Source: Amycolatopsis anabasis | GTDB lineage: Bacteria > Actinomycetota > Actinomycetes > Mycobacteriales > Pseudonocardiaceae | Length of the DNA: 64,000 bases | NCBI RefSeq assembly: GCF_009765355.1 | Contig: NZ_VTHK01000039.1 | Location: 1-64,000, forward strand | Direction: 5' to 3' | Part shown: piece by piece, positions 24,805-33,335 of the stretch | Position numbering within the stretch: the first letter of the stretch is position 1 | Layout of the letters: the number at the start of each line of letters is the position of its first letter | Program-made: the position numbers and the translations under genes | The notes under the pieces: model-generated | What the model saw: the letters and a program-made list of their open reading frames with translations, nothing else | Told to the model about the DNA's origin: nothing | Database searches by the model: none

Positions 24805-26133
24805 GTGACCACAATGGACAACGCGGGCGGATCGTCCGTCACTTATCTCTCGGGCACCGGGTGGGTCGACCGGCCGACGACGCTCGAACCGGCCCTGTCC
24901 GGTGAGGTGACCTGCGACGTCGCTGTGCTCGGCGGCGGGCTCGGCGGGATGGCGGCCGCGCTCCGGCTCGCCGAACACGGCCGGGACGTCGTGCTCGTCG
25001 AGGCCGACCTCTGCGGCTGGGGAGCCAGCGCACGCAACGCCGGGTACATCACGCCGACGCTGGGCAGCGACCCCCGGATCCTGAAGACCTTCTACGGCGA
25101 CCGCGTTCGCGGGTTGTACCGGTTCGCCACCAACGCGGTGAGTTTCACCGAGGAACTCATCGACGGCCATGCCATCGAGTGCGGCTACCGCCCGACCGGT
25201 AACGTCGCGGCCTTCCGCCGCATGACGGCGCGTGCCAAGCCGGGCCGCCGGTCGGTCGTGGGCGACGCCGAGCGGCTGGGCATCCCCCCGGCGTTCCCGG
25301 GCGGTATGCACATCAAAGTCGGCGGCACCGTCAACCCGGGACAGCTCGCCCTCGGCGTCCGCGAGACCGTTCGTGCCTCGAACGTCCGCGTGTTCGAGCG
25401 GAGTCCGGTCACCGGTGTCGTCGACGCGGGCGACGGCGTCCGGATCGACCTTCCGGGCGGGAGAATCCGCGCCAGCCAGGCGATCCTCACCACCAACGCA
25501 TTCGCCAACGAGCTGCCGATCGCGCCGCGCAACCTCAGCACGCCGGTGTGGGTGACGGCCGTCGAGACCGGGCCGGTCACCTCCGGGCAGCTGGACGAGG
25601 CAGGGTGGACGAGTCGCGTCCCCATCACGACGAACCACTTCGTGATGCAGAGCTTCCGGCTCACGAACCGCGGCACCATCGTTTTCACCACCCGCAGCCT
25701 GCAGACGGCCCGTCGGCCGCGCGCCGACCGGATGCCCGACCAGGCGGTAGTCGACGACCTGATGCGCGGCTTCCGGGAGCGTTTCCCCACTTTGGCCGAC
25801 ATCCCCCCGGCGCGCGCCTGGGGCGGCTGGATCGGGCTCACGCCCTCCAACATGGCGGTCGCAGGACAGGCGAGCCCCCGCGTCCACTACTCGCTGGCCT
25901 GCAACGGGCACGGGCTCCCGCAGGCGCCGTACCTCGGCACCCTGCTCGCCGACCGGCTCTGCGACAAGGGCATGCACGACGATCTGGCCGCCGTCTGGCG
26001 CAAGTCACGTCGGTTCGCTCCCGGTGTCGTGAACCCGGTGACGCTGCGCCTGGGATGGCTCGCGGACCGCACCCTCGATCGAGCCGACCAGTTTCTGAAC
26101 CGCAACCAGATCCGAAGGAGTATCCGTGTCTGA
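24805..26133 (+). CDS. DAO-type FAD-dependent amine/amino-acid oxidoreductase
   Basis: GTG 24805 gives 442 residues. The FAD fold VAVLGGGLGGMAAALRLAEH is at about 33-52, followed by VEADLCGWGASARNAGYITP, the GASxRNxG block of glycine/D-amino-acid and gamma-glutamylputrescine oxidases (PuuB-like). A C-terminal ACNGHGLPQAPYLGTLLADR closes the FAD site. It would oxidise a secondary or primary amine. It lies 27 bp after the first saccharopine-type gene and overlaps the next one by 8 bases, so the three are an operon that probably handles an N-containing intermediate. Confidence 0.8.
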   Translation: MTTMDNAGGSSVTYLSGTGWVDRPTTLEPALSGEVTCDVAVLGGGLGGMAAALRLAEHGRDVVLVEADLCGWGASARNAGYITPTLGSDPRILKTFYGDRVRGLYRFATNAVSFTEELIDGHAIECGYRPTGNVAAFRRMTARAKPGRRSVVGDAERLGIPPAFPGGMHIKVGGTVNPGQLALGVRETVRASNVRVFERSPVTGVVDAGDGVRIDLPGGRIRASQAILTTNAFANELPIAPRNLSTPVWVTAVETGPVTSGQLDEAGWTSRVPITTNHFVMQSFRLTNRGTIVFTTRSLQTARRPRADRMPDQAVVDDLMRGFRERFPTLADIPPARAWGGWIGLTPSNMAVAGQASPRVHYSLACNGHGLPQAPYLGTLLADRLCDKGMHDDLAAVWRKSRRFAPGVVNPVTLRLGWLADRTLDRADQFLNRNQIRRSIRV

Positions 26134-27313
26134 CCGGAACCCGCCGCTTGGCACCGTGGTCATCGTCGGCGGAGCAGGCGCGATGGGCCGCTGGGCCGTG
26201 CGCGGCATCGCCAAGCTCGGCTCGGCCCGCAAACTGCTGATCGCCGACATCGACGTGGCGCGCGCCCAGCAGGTGGCCGACGAGGTCGGCGGGCCATGCG
26301 CCCCGGTGCACCTGGACGCCACCGACCCGGCTGCACTGCGGCAGACGTTCGCGGACTGCGATGTCGTCCTCAACACCATGGGCCCGTTCTCGAAGTTCGC
26401 GAGGCCGATCGTCGAGGCCGCCGTCGAATGCGGCTGCGATTACCTGGACATCGACGACGACTGGGAATCCACCGTCGAGGCGTTCGAGTTCGATGCCAAG
26501 GCGCGCGAGAAGGGCCTGCGCGTCGTGAAGGGCATCGGCGGCAGCCCCGGCATCTCCAACCTCGCCGCGGCGTCGGCCGCTCGCCGGCTCGACAAGGTCA
26601 CCGAGATCTTCACCGGCTGGTCGATGCGGGGCGCCGTGCTGGAGGACGAGCCCGCGTACCCGCCGGCAGGAGGCGCCGGCGCGGCCGTCGAGCACTGGCT
26701 GATCCAGATCAGCGGCTCGATCCGCGCCTACCGCGACGGCGCGGAGAAGGACATCGAGCCCCTCGCTCCCGTCGAGCTGCTGTACCCGGGCAAGGGGCGG
26801 GTACAGGCTTACACAGTCGGGCACCCGGAGGCGATCACGCTGCCTCGCTACTTCCCGACGGTCGTCAACTCGACCAACCTCACGTCCGGTCCGGTCTGGG
26901 TCTTCGACCACGCCCGCGCCGTCGCGGCGGACTACGACGCGGGCCGCGTGACCCTCTCCGAGGGCGCCAGCCGGCTCGAGCACATGCCCGGCCCGCCCGA
27001 AGGCGTGCCGCGGACCCGCGACCCGCTCCACCAGGTGTGGGCCATGGTCCGGGGCGAACGCGACGGCGAACCGCTCGCGGTCTCGGTCGAGCCTGCCTCG
27101 ATGCCGCCGGGCAAGATGGGCGGCGGCACCGGCGCGGCGCTGGCCGTCGGACTCGAACTGCTCCGCGAGGGCCGCATCACCGAGCCCGGCGTGCACGCGC
27201 CGGAGGGTGTCATCGAGCCCCAGGACTTCTTCTCGGTGTTCCTGGAGTTCGTCGAGCCTGCCGTGGAGTCGGTCGAGGATCTGCTGATCATCCACGAAGG
27301 CCCGGTCTCCTGA
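26126..27313 (+). CDS. Saccharopine dehydrogenase family protein
   Basis: GTG 26126 follows GAAGGAG and overlaps the end of the oxidase gene by 8 bases. The 395-residue protein has VVIVGGAGAMGRWAVRGIAK, then LNTMGPFSKFARPIVEAAVE and DYLDIDDDWESTVEAFEFDA. It is homologous to the 23578 and 29516 products but less close. The conserved dinucleotide motif suggests an NAD(P)-dependent oxidoreductase acting after the FAD oxidase. A bidirectional terminator candidate follows. Confidence 0.75.
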   Translation: MSDRNPPLGTVVIVGGAGAMGRWAVRGIAKLGSARKLLIADIDVARAQQVADEVGGPCAPVHLDATDPAALRQTFADCDVVLNTMGPFSKFARPIVEAAVECGCDYLDIDDDWESTVEAFEFDAKAREKGLRVVKGIGGSPGISNLAAASAARRLDKVTEIFTGWSMRGAVLEDEPAYPPAGGAGAAVEHWLIQISGSIRAYRDGAEKDIEPLAPVELLYPGKGRVQAYTVGHPEAITLPRYFPTVVNSTNLTSGPVWVFDHARAVAADYDAGRVTLSEGASRLEHMPGPPEGVPRTRDPLHQVWAMVRGERDGEPLAVSVEPASMPPGKMGGGTGAALAVGLELLREGRITEPGVHAPEGVIEPQDFFSVFLEFVEPAVESVEDLLIIHEGPVS

Positions 27314-27373
27314 TCCCGGGCTTCGGCCTGGCGGCGAGCTGAACGGCTTCGTGCCCGTGGGCGAAGTCGTTCG

Positions 27374-27404
27374 ACCGGCCCGGACCGCTCACGTCCGGGC
27401 CGGT
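27374..27404. terminator. 12-bp stem terminator between convergent genes
   Basis: ACCGGCCCGGAC (27374-27385) pairs perfectly with GTCCGGGCCGGT (27393-27404) around a 7-nt loop. It lies between the saccharopine-type gene and the converging SDR gene, whose stop codon begins at its edge. Confidence 0.75.
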
Positions 27405-28150
27405 TACTGGGCCGTATAGCCGCCGTCGACGGAATGGCAGCTGCCGGTGATGAACGACGCCGCGTCGGAGGCCAGGAACGCCACCAGATGCGCGACTTCC
27501 TCGGGCGTGCCCAGCCGGCCAAGCGGATGTCGGCCGGCAAGAAACCGCTCGGTCTCGTCGTCCATGCCCGCGAGCAGCGGCGTGGCGATGAATCCCGGCC
27601 CGACCGCGTTGACGCGAATCCCCTTGACCGCGTATTCGAGCGCGGCGCTCTTCGTCAGCCCGACGACGCCGTGTTTCGCGGCCACGTACGGACCCGTTTC
27701 GGGGAAGCCGACCGATCCCAGCACCGAAGCCAGATTGACGATCGAGCCGCCGCCGCGCATCGCCGGGATTTGCGCCCGCATTCCGTAATAGACGCCGTCG
27801 AGGTCGATCCGGGTCACCCGCTGCCATTCGCCGACGGGCAGCTCGGCCAGCGGCGCATCCATCCCGACGACGCCGGCGTTGTTGACCGCGATCCGCAACG
27901 ACCCGAGCTCGCTCGCCACCCGGACCGCGTCCTCGTGCGACACCGGGTCGGCGACGTCGCCGACGAACATCCGAGCCGTGCCCCCGGCTTCGGCGATCTC
28001 GGCGGTCACCGCGGCCGCGGCCGTTTCCGACAAGTCGTGCACGAGCACCGCGGCGCCGTTCGCGGCCAGCAGCCTGGCGACCGCGGCGCCGATTCCCGAG
28101 CCGGCACCGGTAACGAGAGCAGCGCGGTCTGACACGTCATAAGTGGCCAT
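27404..28150 (-). CDS. SDR-family oxidoreductase
   Basis: I start at ATG 28150 (MATYDVSDRAALVTGAGSGI), giving 248 residues. It has the classical SDR motifs: TGAGSGIG, NNAGVV, the Ser of LASVLGS, the YVAAK catalytic pair and PGFIAT. The close of the sequence (DAASFITGSCHSVDGGYTAQ) is normal. It faces the alcohol dehydrogenase gene at 28330, and an operator box between them can be read in both directions. It likely oxidises or reduces an alicyclic alcohol or ketone intermediate. Confidence 0.83.
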   Translation of the reverse strand: MATYDVSDRAALVTGAGSGIGAAVARLLAANGAAVLVHDLSETAAAAVTAEIAEAGGTARMFVGDVADPVSHEDAVRVASELGSLRIAVNNAGVVGMDAPLAELPVGEWQRVTRIDLDGVYYGMRAQIPAMRGGGSIVNLASVLGSVGFPETGPYVAAKHGVVGLTKSAALEYAVKGIRVNAVGPGFIATPLLAGMDDETERFLAGRHPLGRLGTPEEVAHLVAFLASDAASFITGSCHSVDGGYTAQ

Positions 28151-28241
28151 GGTTCGAGGACTCCCTGCGTGCGATGCGGGCCGGACGATGGCGAACCCTA
28201 ACCGGGCCAGCCGCCTGCGAGCCCCGGCGAAATCCGGCACA

Positions 28242-28255
28242 CCCCCGGCTGGCGG
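28242..28255. promoter_or_regulatory. Bidirectional island operator box between SDR and alcohol dehydrogenase
   Basis: Plus strand reads CCCCCGGCTGGC (28242-28253) and is followed 43 nt later by TAGGTT at 28296. Minus strand reads CCGCCAGCCGGG (28255-28244) and is followed 44 nt later by TAGGGT at 28200. Each reading differs by one base from the CCCCC-N4-GGG pattern, so one site may serve both genes. Confidence 0.6.
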
Positions 28256-28329
28256 AGGAATAGCCTTCGCCCCGGGCACGAGCCGAGGGCCGCGTTAGGT
28301 TCGACGCACCCCAACGAAAGGCGGCAGAC

Positions 28330-29403
28330 GTGGACACGATGCGCGCAGTGCGGCTGAACGCGTGGAAGTCGGATCCGGTGCGCACCGAGATCCCGATTCC
28401 CGAACCCGGTCCCGGTCAGGTGCTGATCCAGGTCGGCGGCGCGGGCGCCTGTCACTCCGACCTCCACCTGATGCGCGAATTCGGCACCGGTTCCGAAGCC
28501 TGGGAACCGCCGTTCACGCTCGGCCACGAGAACGCGGGCTGGGTGCACACGCTCGGTGACGGGGTCCGCGGCTGGGAACCCGGGCAGCCGGTCGCGGTGG
28601 TCGGTGCGTGGGGCTGTGGCCGCTGTGCCCGCTGCCGCGCCGGAGTGGACATCTACTGCGAGGACCCCGCAGCGGCACCGGTCCCCGGCGGAGGCGGCGG
28701 ACTCGGCCTCGACGGCGGGATGGCGGACTACCTGCTCGTCCCCGCCGAACGCTTCCTCGTCCCGCTCCCCGACGGGCTCGACCCGGTCCACGCGGCGCCG
28801 ATCACCGACGCGGCATTGACCCCGTACCACGCGATCCGGCGTTCACTGCCCAAACTCACGCCCGACGCCATCGCACTGGTGATCGGTGCCGGCGGTCTCG
28901 GGCACCTCGGCGTGCAACTGCTCAAGACGCTCACCGGCGCCCGCGTGGTCGTCGTCGAGCCGCGGGAATCGGCGGGCAGGCTGGCCGCCCGAAGCGGTGC
29001 GGACCTCGTCCTGGCACCTGGCAGCGACACCGTCGCCCTCATCCGGGACTTCACCTCGGGCCGCGGCGTCGACCTCGCCCTCGACTTCGTCGGTTCCGAC
29101 GAAACCATCGCCACCGCCGCGAAATCCGCCCGTCCGCTCGGCGACGTGACCATAGTCGGCATCGCCGGGGGCTCGTTCCCGGTGTCCTTCACCTCGCTGC
29201 CGCCCGAGGTCAGCGTCCAGACGACCTACTGGGGCACCCGCGCCGAACTCGTCGAACTGTTCGACCTCGCGGCGCGCGGCCTGCTCACCCCGGAAATCGA
29301 AGTGTTCGACCTCGACGACGCGCTGACCGCCTACCGGCGGCTGGAAGCGGGTGACGTCCGAGGCCGCGCCGTGATCGCCCCGTCCGCGACGTACTCCGGC
29401 TGA
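28330..29403 (+). CDS. Zinc-dependent NAD(P) alcohol dehydrogenase
   Basis: GTG 28330 follows GAAAGGCGGC. The 357-residue medium-chain dehydrogenase has ACHSDLH and LGHENAGWV catalytic zinc ligands. A structural zinc loop with four cysteines lies at WGCGRCARCRAGVDIYC, and the cofactor fold is LVIGAGGLGHLGVQLLK. It differs from the NDMA-type enzyme at 22347 and looks like a free-NAD(P) secondary or aromatic alcohol dehydrogenase. It is divergent from the SDR gene and has a TAGGTT promoter with an operator box. Confidence 0.83.
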   Translation: MDTMRAVRLNAWKSDPVRTEIPIPEPGPGQVLIQVGGAGACHSDLHLMREFGTGSEAWEPPFTLGHENAGWVHTLGDGVRGWEPGQPVAVVGAWGCGRCARCRAGVDIYCEDPAAAPVPGGGGGLGLDGGMADYLLVPAERFLVPLPDGLDPVHAAPITDAALTPYHAIRRSLPKLTPDAIALVIGAGGLGHLGVQLLKTLTGARVVVVEPRESAGRLAARSGADLVLAPGSDTVALIRDFTSGRGVDLALDFVGSDETIATAAKSARPLGDVTIVGIAGGSFPVSFTSLPPEVSVQTTYWGTRAELVELFDLAARGLLTPEIEVFDLDDALTAYRRLEAGDVRGRAVIAPSATYSG

Positions 29404-29448
29404 ACCACGCTCGGGATCTCAGTCCATTGTAGACATACGGTCCGTGAT

Positions 29449-29460
29449 CCCCCGGGTGGG
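29449..29460 (+). promoter_or_regulatory. Island operator box, leaderless promoter of the third saccharopine-type gene
   Basis: CCCCCGGGTGGG ends exactly 55 nt before ATG 29516. GACGAT at 29503-29508 is the -10 candidate. Confidence 0.6.
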
Positions 29461-29515
29461 TGTGGAACACGCGCGCCCGCCGACGCGGCCCGCTGCCCGG
29501 CCGACGATGAGACGC

Positions 29516-30697
29516 ATGACGAACTCCTCCACAGGCCGCCGCGGGCGCAGGCGGATCCTCGTGACCGGCGGCGCCGGCGAGATGGGCGCCTACGCATGCC
29601 GTGCCCTCGCGAACGCCGACGACGTGGAACTGCTGCTCGTCGCCGACCGCGACCAGCAACGCGCCACCCAGCTCGCCGCCGAACTCGGGCCGAAAGCCCA
29701 GCCCCTGGACCTCGACATCGCCGACGCCGGCGCCCTCCACGACGCGCTGACCCGCGTCGACATCGTCCTCAACACCGCAGGCCCGTTCTACCGCTTCGGC
29801 CGCGAAGTCCTCACCGCCGCCATCGCGACCCGGACGAACTACCTCGACATCTGCGACGACTGGGAACCCACCCTCGACATGCTCGGCCTCGACGACGCCG
29901 CCCGCGCCGCCGACGTCACCGCGGTGATCGGGATGGGCGCCAGCCCCGGCACGAGCAACCTGCTCGCACTGCTGGCGATGAACCAGTGCGACACGGTCGA
30001 CCGGGTCTACACCGCCTGGCGCGCCGGGGCCCTGCCCTACCCCACCGCCGAGGACCCCGACCCGAAACCGAACGCCGCACTGGAACACTGGGTCCACAAC
30101 TGCACCGAGCCGATCAAGACCTGGCGCGACGGCGGACTCGTCGACGCCTACGCGCTCGAAGAACTCACGCTCGCCTACCCCGGCCGCGGCGCGGACGCCG
30201 TCTGGGTCTGCGGGCACCCCGAGCCGCTCACCCTCCCGCGCGTCCGGCCCGAGGTGCGCGACTCGCTCAACCTGATGGTGGCCCGTCGAGGCTTGATGGA
30301 AGGCATGCTCCGCGTCGCCGCACGCGTGCGCAACGGCGAACTGGACGTCACCGGTGCCGCCAAACAGATCCTGCGCGAGCCCGCCACCGGAGGCAAGGCC
30401 GCCGGACCGGCGCCGACGCTGCCGAACCTCTTCGCCGTGGCCGAAGGAACCAAGGACGGCAAGGGAATCCGGGTCGGCGCGCAGCCGATCGTGCTGCCCA
30501 ACGCGAACATGGGCGAGATGACCGGTTACCCCCTCGCCGTCGCGACGCTGATGATGGCCCGCGGTCTGGTCGACAAGCCCGGCGTGCACGGGCCGGAGGG
30601 CGCGGTGGATCCGGACACCTACTTCACCGAGCTGTCCCAGCTCGTCGAGAACCGGCCCGCCGGTCCCGTCGTCGAGGTCGTTTCCGAAGAAATCTGA
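29516..30697 (+). CDS. Saccharopine dehydrogenase family protein, close paralogue of the 23578 product
   Basis: I choose ATG 29516 (MTNSSTGRRG) because the island promoter predicts a transcript start there; the frame is open from 29444. The 393-residue product repeats long stretches of the 23578 protein, including TGGAGEMGAYAC, AGPFYRFGREVL, MGASPGTSNLLA, HWVHNCTEPIK and HPEPLTLPRVRPEVR. The two are recent paralogues. Having a second copy in the same island suggests two related substrates or a dosage effect. Confidence 0.75.
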   Translation: MTNSSTGRRGRRRILVTGGAGEMGAYACRALANADDVELLLVADRDQQRATQLAAELGPKAQPLDLDIADAGALHDALTRVDIVLNTAGPFYRFGREVLTAAIATRTNYLDICDDWEPTLDMLGLDDAARAADVTAVIGMGASPGTSNLLALLAMNQCDTVDRVYTAWRAGALPYPTAEDPDPKPNAALEHWVHNCTEPIKTWRDGGLVDAYALEELTLAYPGRGADAVWVCGHPEPLTLPRVRPEVRDSLNLMVARRGLMEGMLRVAARVRNGELDVTGAAKQILREPATGGKAAGPAPTLPNLFAVAEGTKDGKGIRVGAQPIVLPNANMGEMTGYPLAVATLMMARGLVDKPGVHGPEGAVDPDTYFTELSQLVENRPAGPVVEVVSEEI

Positions 30698-30722
30698 CGT
30701 CGGCGGTGAGCCCGGCCCAGCT

Positions 30723-30734
30723 CCCCCGGCCGGG
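30723..30734 (+). promoter_or_regulatory. Island operator box before the esterase-BVMO operon
   Basis: CCCCCGGCCGGG lies 50 nt before ATG 30785. GAAGGT at 30776-30781 has the same spacing as in the other sites, but here it overlaps a possible ribosome-binding site, so this case is less certain. Confidence 0.5.
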
Positions 30735-30784
30735 CAAGGGTTTCCCGTCCGCCGCCCCGTCTCTCCCGGCAGAAAGAAGGTGTC

Positions 30785-31741
30785 ATGCCACTGGAACCGG
30801 CTTCCGAGGCGTTCCTGGCGGAACTCGCCACGGCCGGAATGCCCCCAATCGAAGACTGGACGCCCTCGATCGTCCGGCTGGGCGACCCGGTGCTGGCCGG
30901 GCTCACCGGCCCCGGCCCGGAAGTCGGCGCCGTCCGCGACTTCCGGCTCACCGCCGCGGACGGGGACTTCCGGGTCCGGATCCTCCGCCCGGCGGCCCCT
31001 GCCCGGGCCACGATCGTCTACTTCCACGGCGGTGGCTGGGTCGGCGGCGACATCGACCTCCAGTACGACCACGTCGGCCGCGACCTGACGAACGCGACCC
31101 GGAGCACCGTCGTGCTCGTGAACTACCGCAAAGCACCCGAACATCCTTTTCCCACGGCAATCGAGGACAGCTGGCTCGCGCTGCGCTGGGCGGCGGACCA
31201 CGCCACCGAACTCGCCCCGTCCGGCGCGCCGCTGCTTGTCGCGGGCGACAGCGCGGGCGGCAACATCGCCGCGGTGCTGACGCAGCGTGCGCGAGACGCG
31301 GCGGGTCCGCGGATCGACCGCCAGGTGCTGGTCTACCCGGTGACGGACTGCGATCTCACTCGTCCGTCCTATGTGGATCCCGAGAACCAGCGCTTCCTCG
31401 ACCGGGACACCATGGCCTGGTACTGGCACCACTACCTTCCCGACGAGACGGCACGCCGGCAGCCCGCCGCGTCGCCACTACGCGCGGAGAGCCTGGCCGG
31501 GTTGCCGCCCGCGCTGATCTACGTGGCCGAATACGACCCGCTGCGCGACGAAGGCGTCGCGTATGCCGACGCGCTGCGGGCCGCGGGCGTGCCCGTGGTG
31601 CTGGCGGAAGCCAAGGGGCAGATGCACGGGTTCTTCCAGATGGCGAACATCCTTCCCGGCTACGACGAGGGCCTGCGCCTGGTCGCCGGATACGTGAACG
31701 ACTTCCTTTCCGCCGACGACAAGGACCTCGCCCGTGCCTGA
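30785..31741 (+). CDS. Alpha/beta hydrolase (hormone-sensitive lipase family esterase)
   Basis: The 318-residue esterase shows the HSL oxyanion motif YFHGGGWVGG near residue 80 and the nucleophile elbow VAGDSAGGNIAA (Ser near 157). Downstream lie EYDPLRDEG with the catalytic Asp and GQMHGFFQM with the His. It would hydrolyse an ester or lactone. Its end overlaps the Baeyer-Villiger-like monooxygenase start by 8 bases, so the pair most simply converts a ketone into an ester or lactone and opens it. Confidence 0.85.
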   Translation: MPLEPASEAFLAELATAGMPPIEDWTPSIVRLGDPVLAGLTGPGPEVGAVRDFRLTAADGDFRVRILRPAAPARATIVYFHGGGWVGGDIDLQYDHVGRDLTNATRSTVVLVNYRKAPEHPFPTAIEDSWLALRWAADHATELAPSGAPLLVAGDSAGGNIAAVLTQRARDAAGPRIDRQVLVYPVTDCDLTRPSYVDPENQRFLDRDTMAWYWHHYLPDETARRQPAASPLRAESLAGLPPALIYVAEYDPLRDEGVAYADALRAAGVPVVLAEAKGQMHGFFQMANILPGYDEGLRLVAGYVNDFLSADDKDLARA

Positions 31742-33317
31742 CCACGACGCACTGATCATCGGAGCCGGATTCGCCGGCCTGTACCAGCTGCACCTCCTGC
31801 GCGGGCGCGGATTCGACGCGCACGTCGTCGAGGCGGGCGCCGACGTCGGCGGCACCTGGTACTGGAACCGCTACCCCGGCGCGCGCTGCGACATCGAATC
31901 CGTCGAGTACTCCTACTCCTTCGACCCGGACCTCGAACAGGAATGGGAGTGGAGCGAGCGTTATGCCGCGCAACCGGAACTGCACGCCTACGCACGGCAC
32001 GTGGCCGACCGGTTCGACCTGCGGAAGGACATCACGTTCGGCGTCCGGATCACCGCGCTGGACTGGTCGGAGGACCGTCGCGAGTGGACAGTGACCGGGG
32101 ACGACGGCTCCGTGCGGACCGCCCGGCACGTGATCGCCGCGACCGGCTGCCTGTCGATGCCGTCGCGTCCGGATTTCCCCGGGCTCGCCGAGTTCGCCGG
32201 GGAACTGCACCGGACGTCGAATTGGCCGTCCGAAGACGTCGACCTGACAGGCAAACGGGTCGCGGTCATCGGCACCGGGTCGTCGGGGCTGCAGACGATC
32301 ACCGCGATCGCCCCCGTCGTCGGGGAACTCACCGTTTTCCAGCGGACGCCCTGCTTCGCCGTTCCGGCGCACAACGGCCCGGCGCAGCCGCGCCTGGCCG
32401 AAGCTCGCGGCCGCTACCGGGAAATCCGGAAGGCCAACCGCCTCTCCCCCGACGGATTCCAGTGCCACAACGGGCAGATCCCGCTGCTGGACACCGATCC
32501 TGCCGCGGTGCACGCGGAATTCGACCGTCGCTGGGAAACCGGCGGCCTGTGCTTCGACCGCTCATTCCCGGACATCCTGACCGACCTCACGGCGAACGAA
32601 ACCGCCGCCGAATACGTCCGAAGCCGAATCCGCGCGAAGGTGCGGGATCCGGAGCTGGCGGAGAAGCTGTCACCGCGCACGTACCCGATCGCCAGCAAGC
32701 GGATGTGCGTGGACACCGGCTACTACGAGGTCTTCAACCGGCCGAACGTGTCGCTGGTCGACCTCACCGAGCAACCGATCCGGTGGTTCACCCGGCGCGG
32801 CATCGTCGCCGGCGACACCGAGCACGACCTCGACGTGGTCATCCTGGCGACGGGCTTCGACGCGATGACCGGCGCCCTCGACGCGATCGACATCCGCAGT
32901 GGCGGACGCACCCTGCGGGAGAAATGGGCCCGCGGGCCGCGTACGTACCTCGGCCTGATGTCGGCCGGTTTCCCGAATCTGTTCCTGGTGTGCGGTCCGC
33001 AAAGCCCGTCCGTGCTGTCGAACATGCTGACCTCGATCGAACAGCACGTCGAGTGGATCGGAACCGCGCTGGCCTACCTGAAGGACCACGACCGGACCCG
33101 GATGGAAGCGCTGCCCGAGAACGAGGACAACTGGGTCACGACCACGAACGATCTGGCGAACCTGACCCTGATGCCGCGAGCCGCGTCCTGGTACCTGGGC
33201 GCCAATATCCCGGGGAAGGAACGAGTCTTCATGCCCTTCGTGGGCGGAGTGGGCCTGTACAAGCAGGTCTCCGAAGGTGTCGCGGCCGCCCGGTACCACG
33301 GTTTCGACCTCAGCTGA
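31734..33317 (+). CDS. Flavin-dependent monooxygenase, Baeyer-Villiger type
   Basis: GTG 31734 overlaps the esterase gene. The 527-residue product has two dinucleotide folds: LIIGAGFAGLYQLHLLRGRG near residue 7, and VAVIGTGSSGLQTITAIAP near 182. Early GGTWYWNRYPGARCD and late ATGFDAMTGA motifs of cyclohexanone-monooxygenase-like enzymes are present. The Baeyer-Villiger fingerprint is present as FAGELHRTSNWP, with the conserved His one position early, so it is atypical. It should insert oxygen next to a carbonyl using NADPH and FAD. Ester hydrolysis by the coupled esterase is the likely next step. Confidence 0.83.
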   Translation: MPDHDALIIGAGFAGLYQLHLLRGRGFDAHVVEAGADVGGTWYWNRYPGARCDIESVEYSYSFDPDLEQEWEWSERYAAQPELHAYARHVADRFDLRKDITFGVRITALDWSEDRREWTVTGDDGSVRTARHVIAATGCLSMPSRPDFPGLAEFAGELHRTSNWPSEDVDLTGKRVAVIGTGSSGLQTITAIAPVVGELTVFQRTPCFAVPAHNGPAQPRLAEARGRYREIRKANRLSPDGFQCHNGQIPLLDTDPAAVHAEFDRRWETGGLCFDRSFPDILTDLTANETAAEYVRSRIRAKVRDPELAEKLSPRTYPIASKRMCVDTGYYEVFNRPNVSLVDLTEQPIRWFTRRGIVAGDTEHDLDVVILATGFDAMTGALDAIDIRSGGRTLREKWARGPRTYLGLMSAGFPNLFLVCGPQSPSVLSNMLTSIEQHVEWIGTALAYLKDHDRTRMEALPENEDNWVTTTNDLANLTLMPRAASWYLGANIPGKERVFMPFVGGVGLYKQVSEGVAAARYHGFDLS

Positions 33318-33335
33318 CCGCACCGCCCGGGCTGG

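Noticed and set aside
23392..25977. An 861-codon minus-strand frame
   Set aside because: It lies opposite the saccharopine-type and DAO-type genes, which show clear cofactor motifs. It is a GC shadow.
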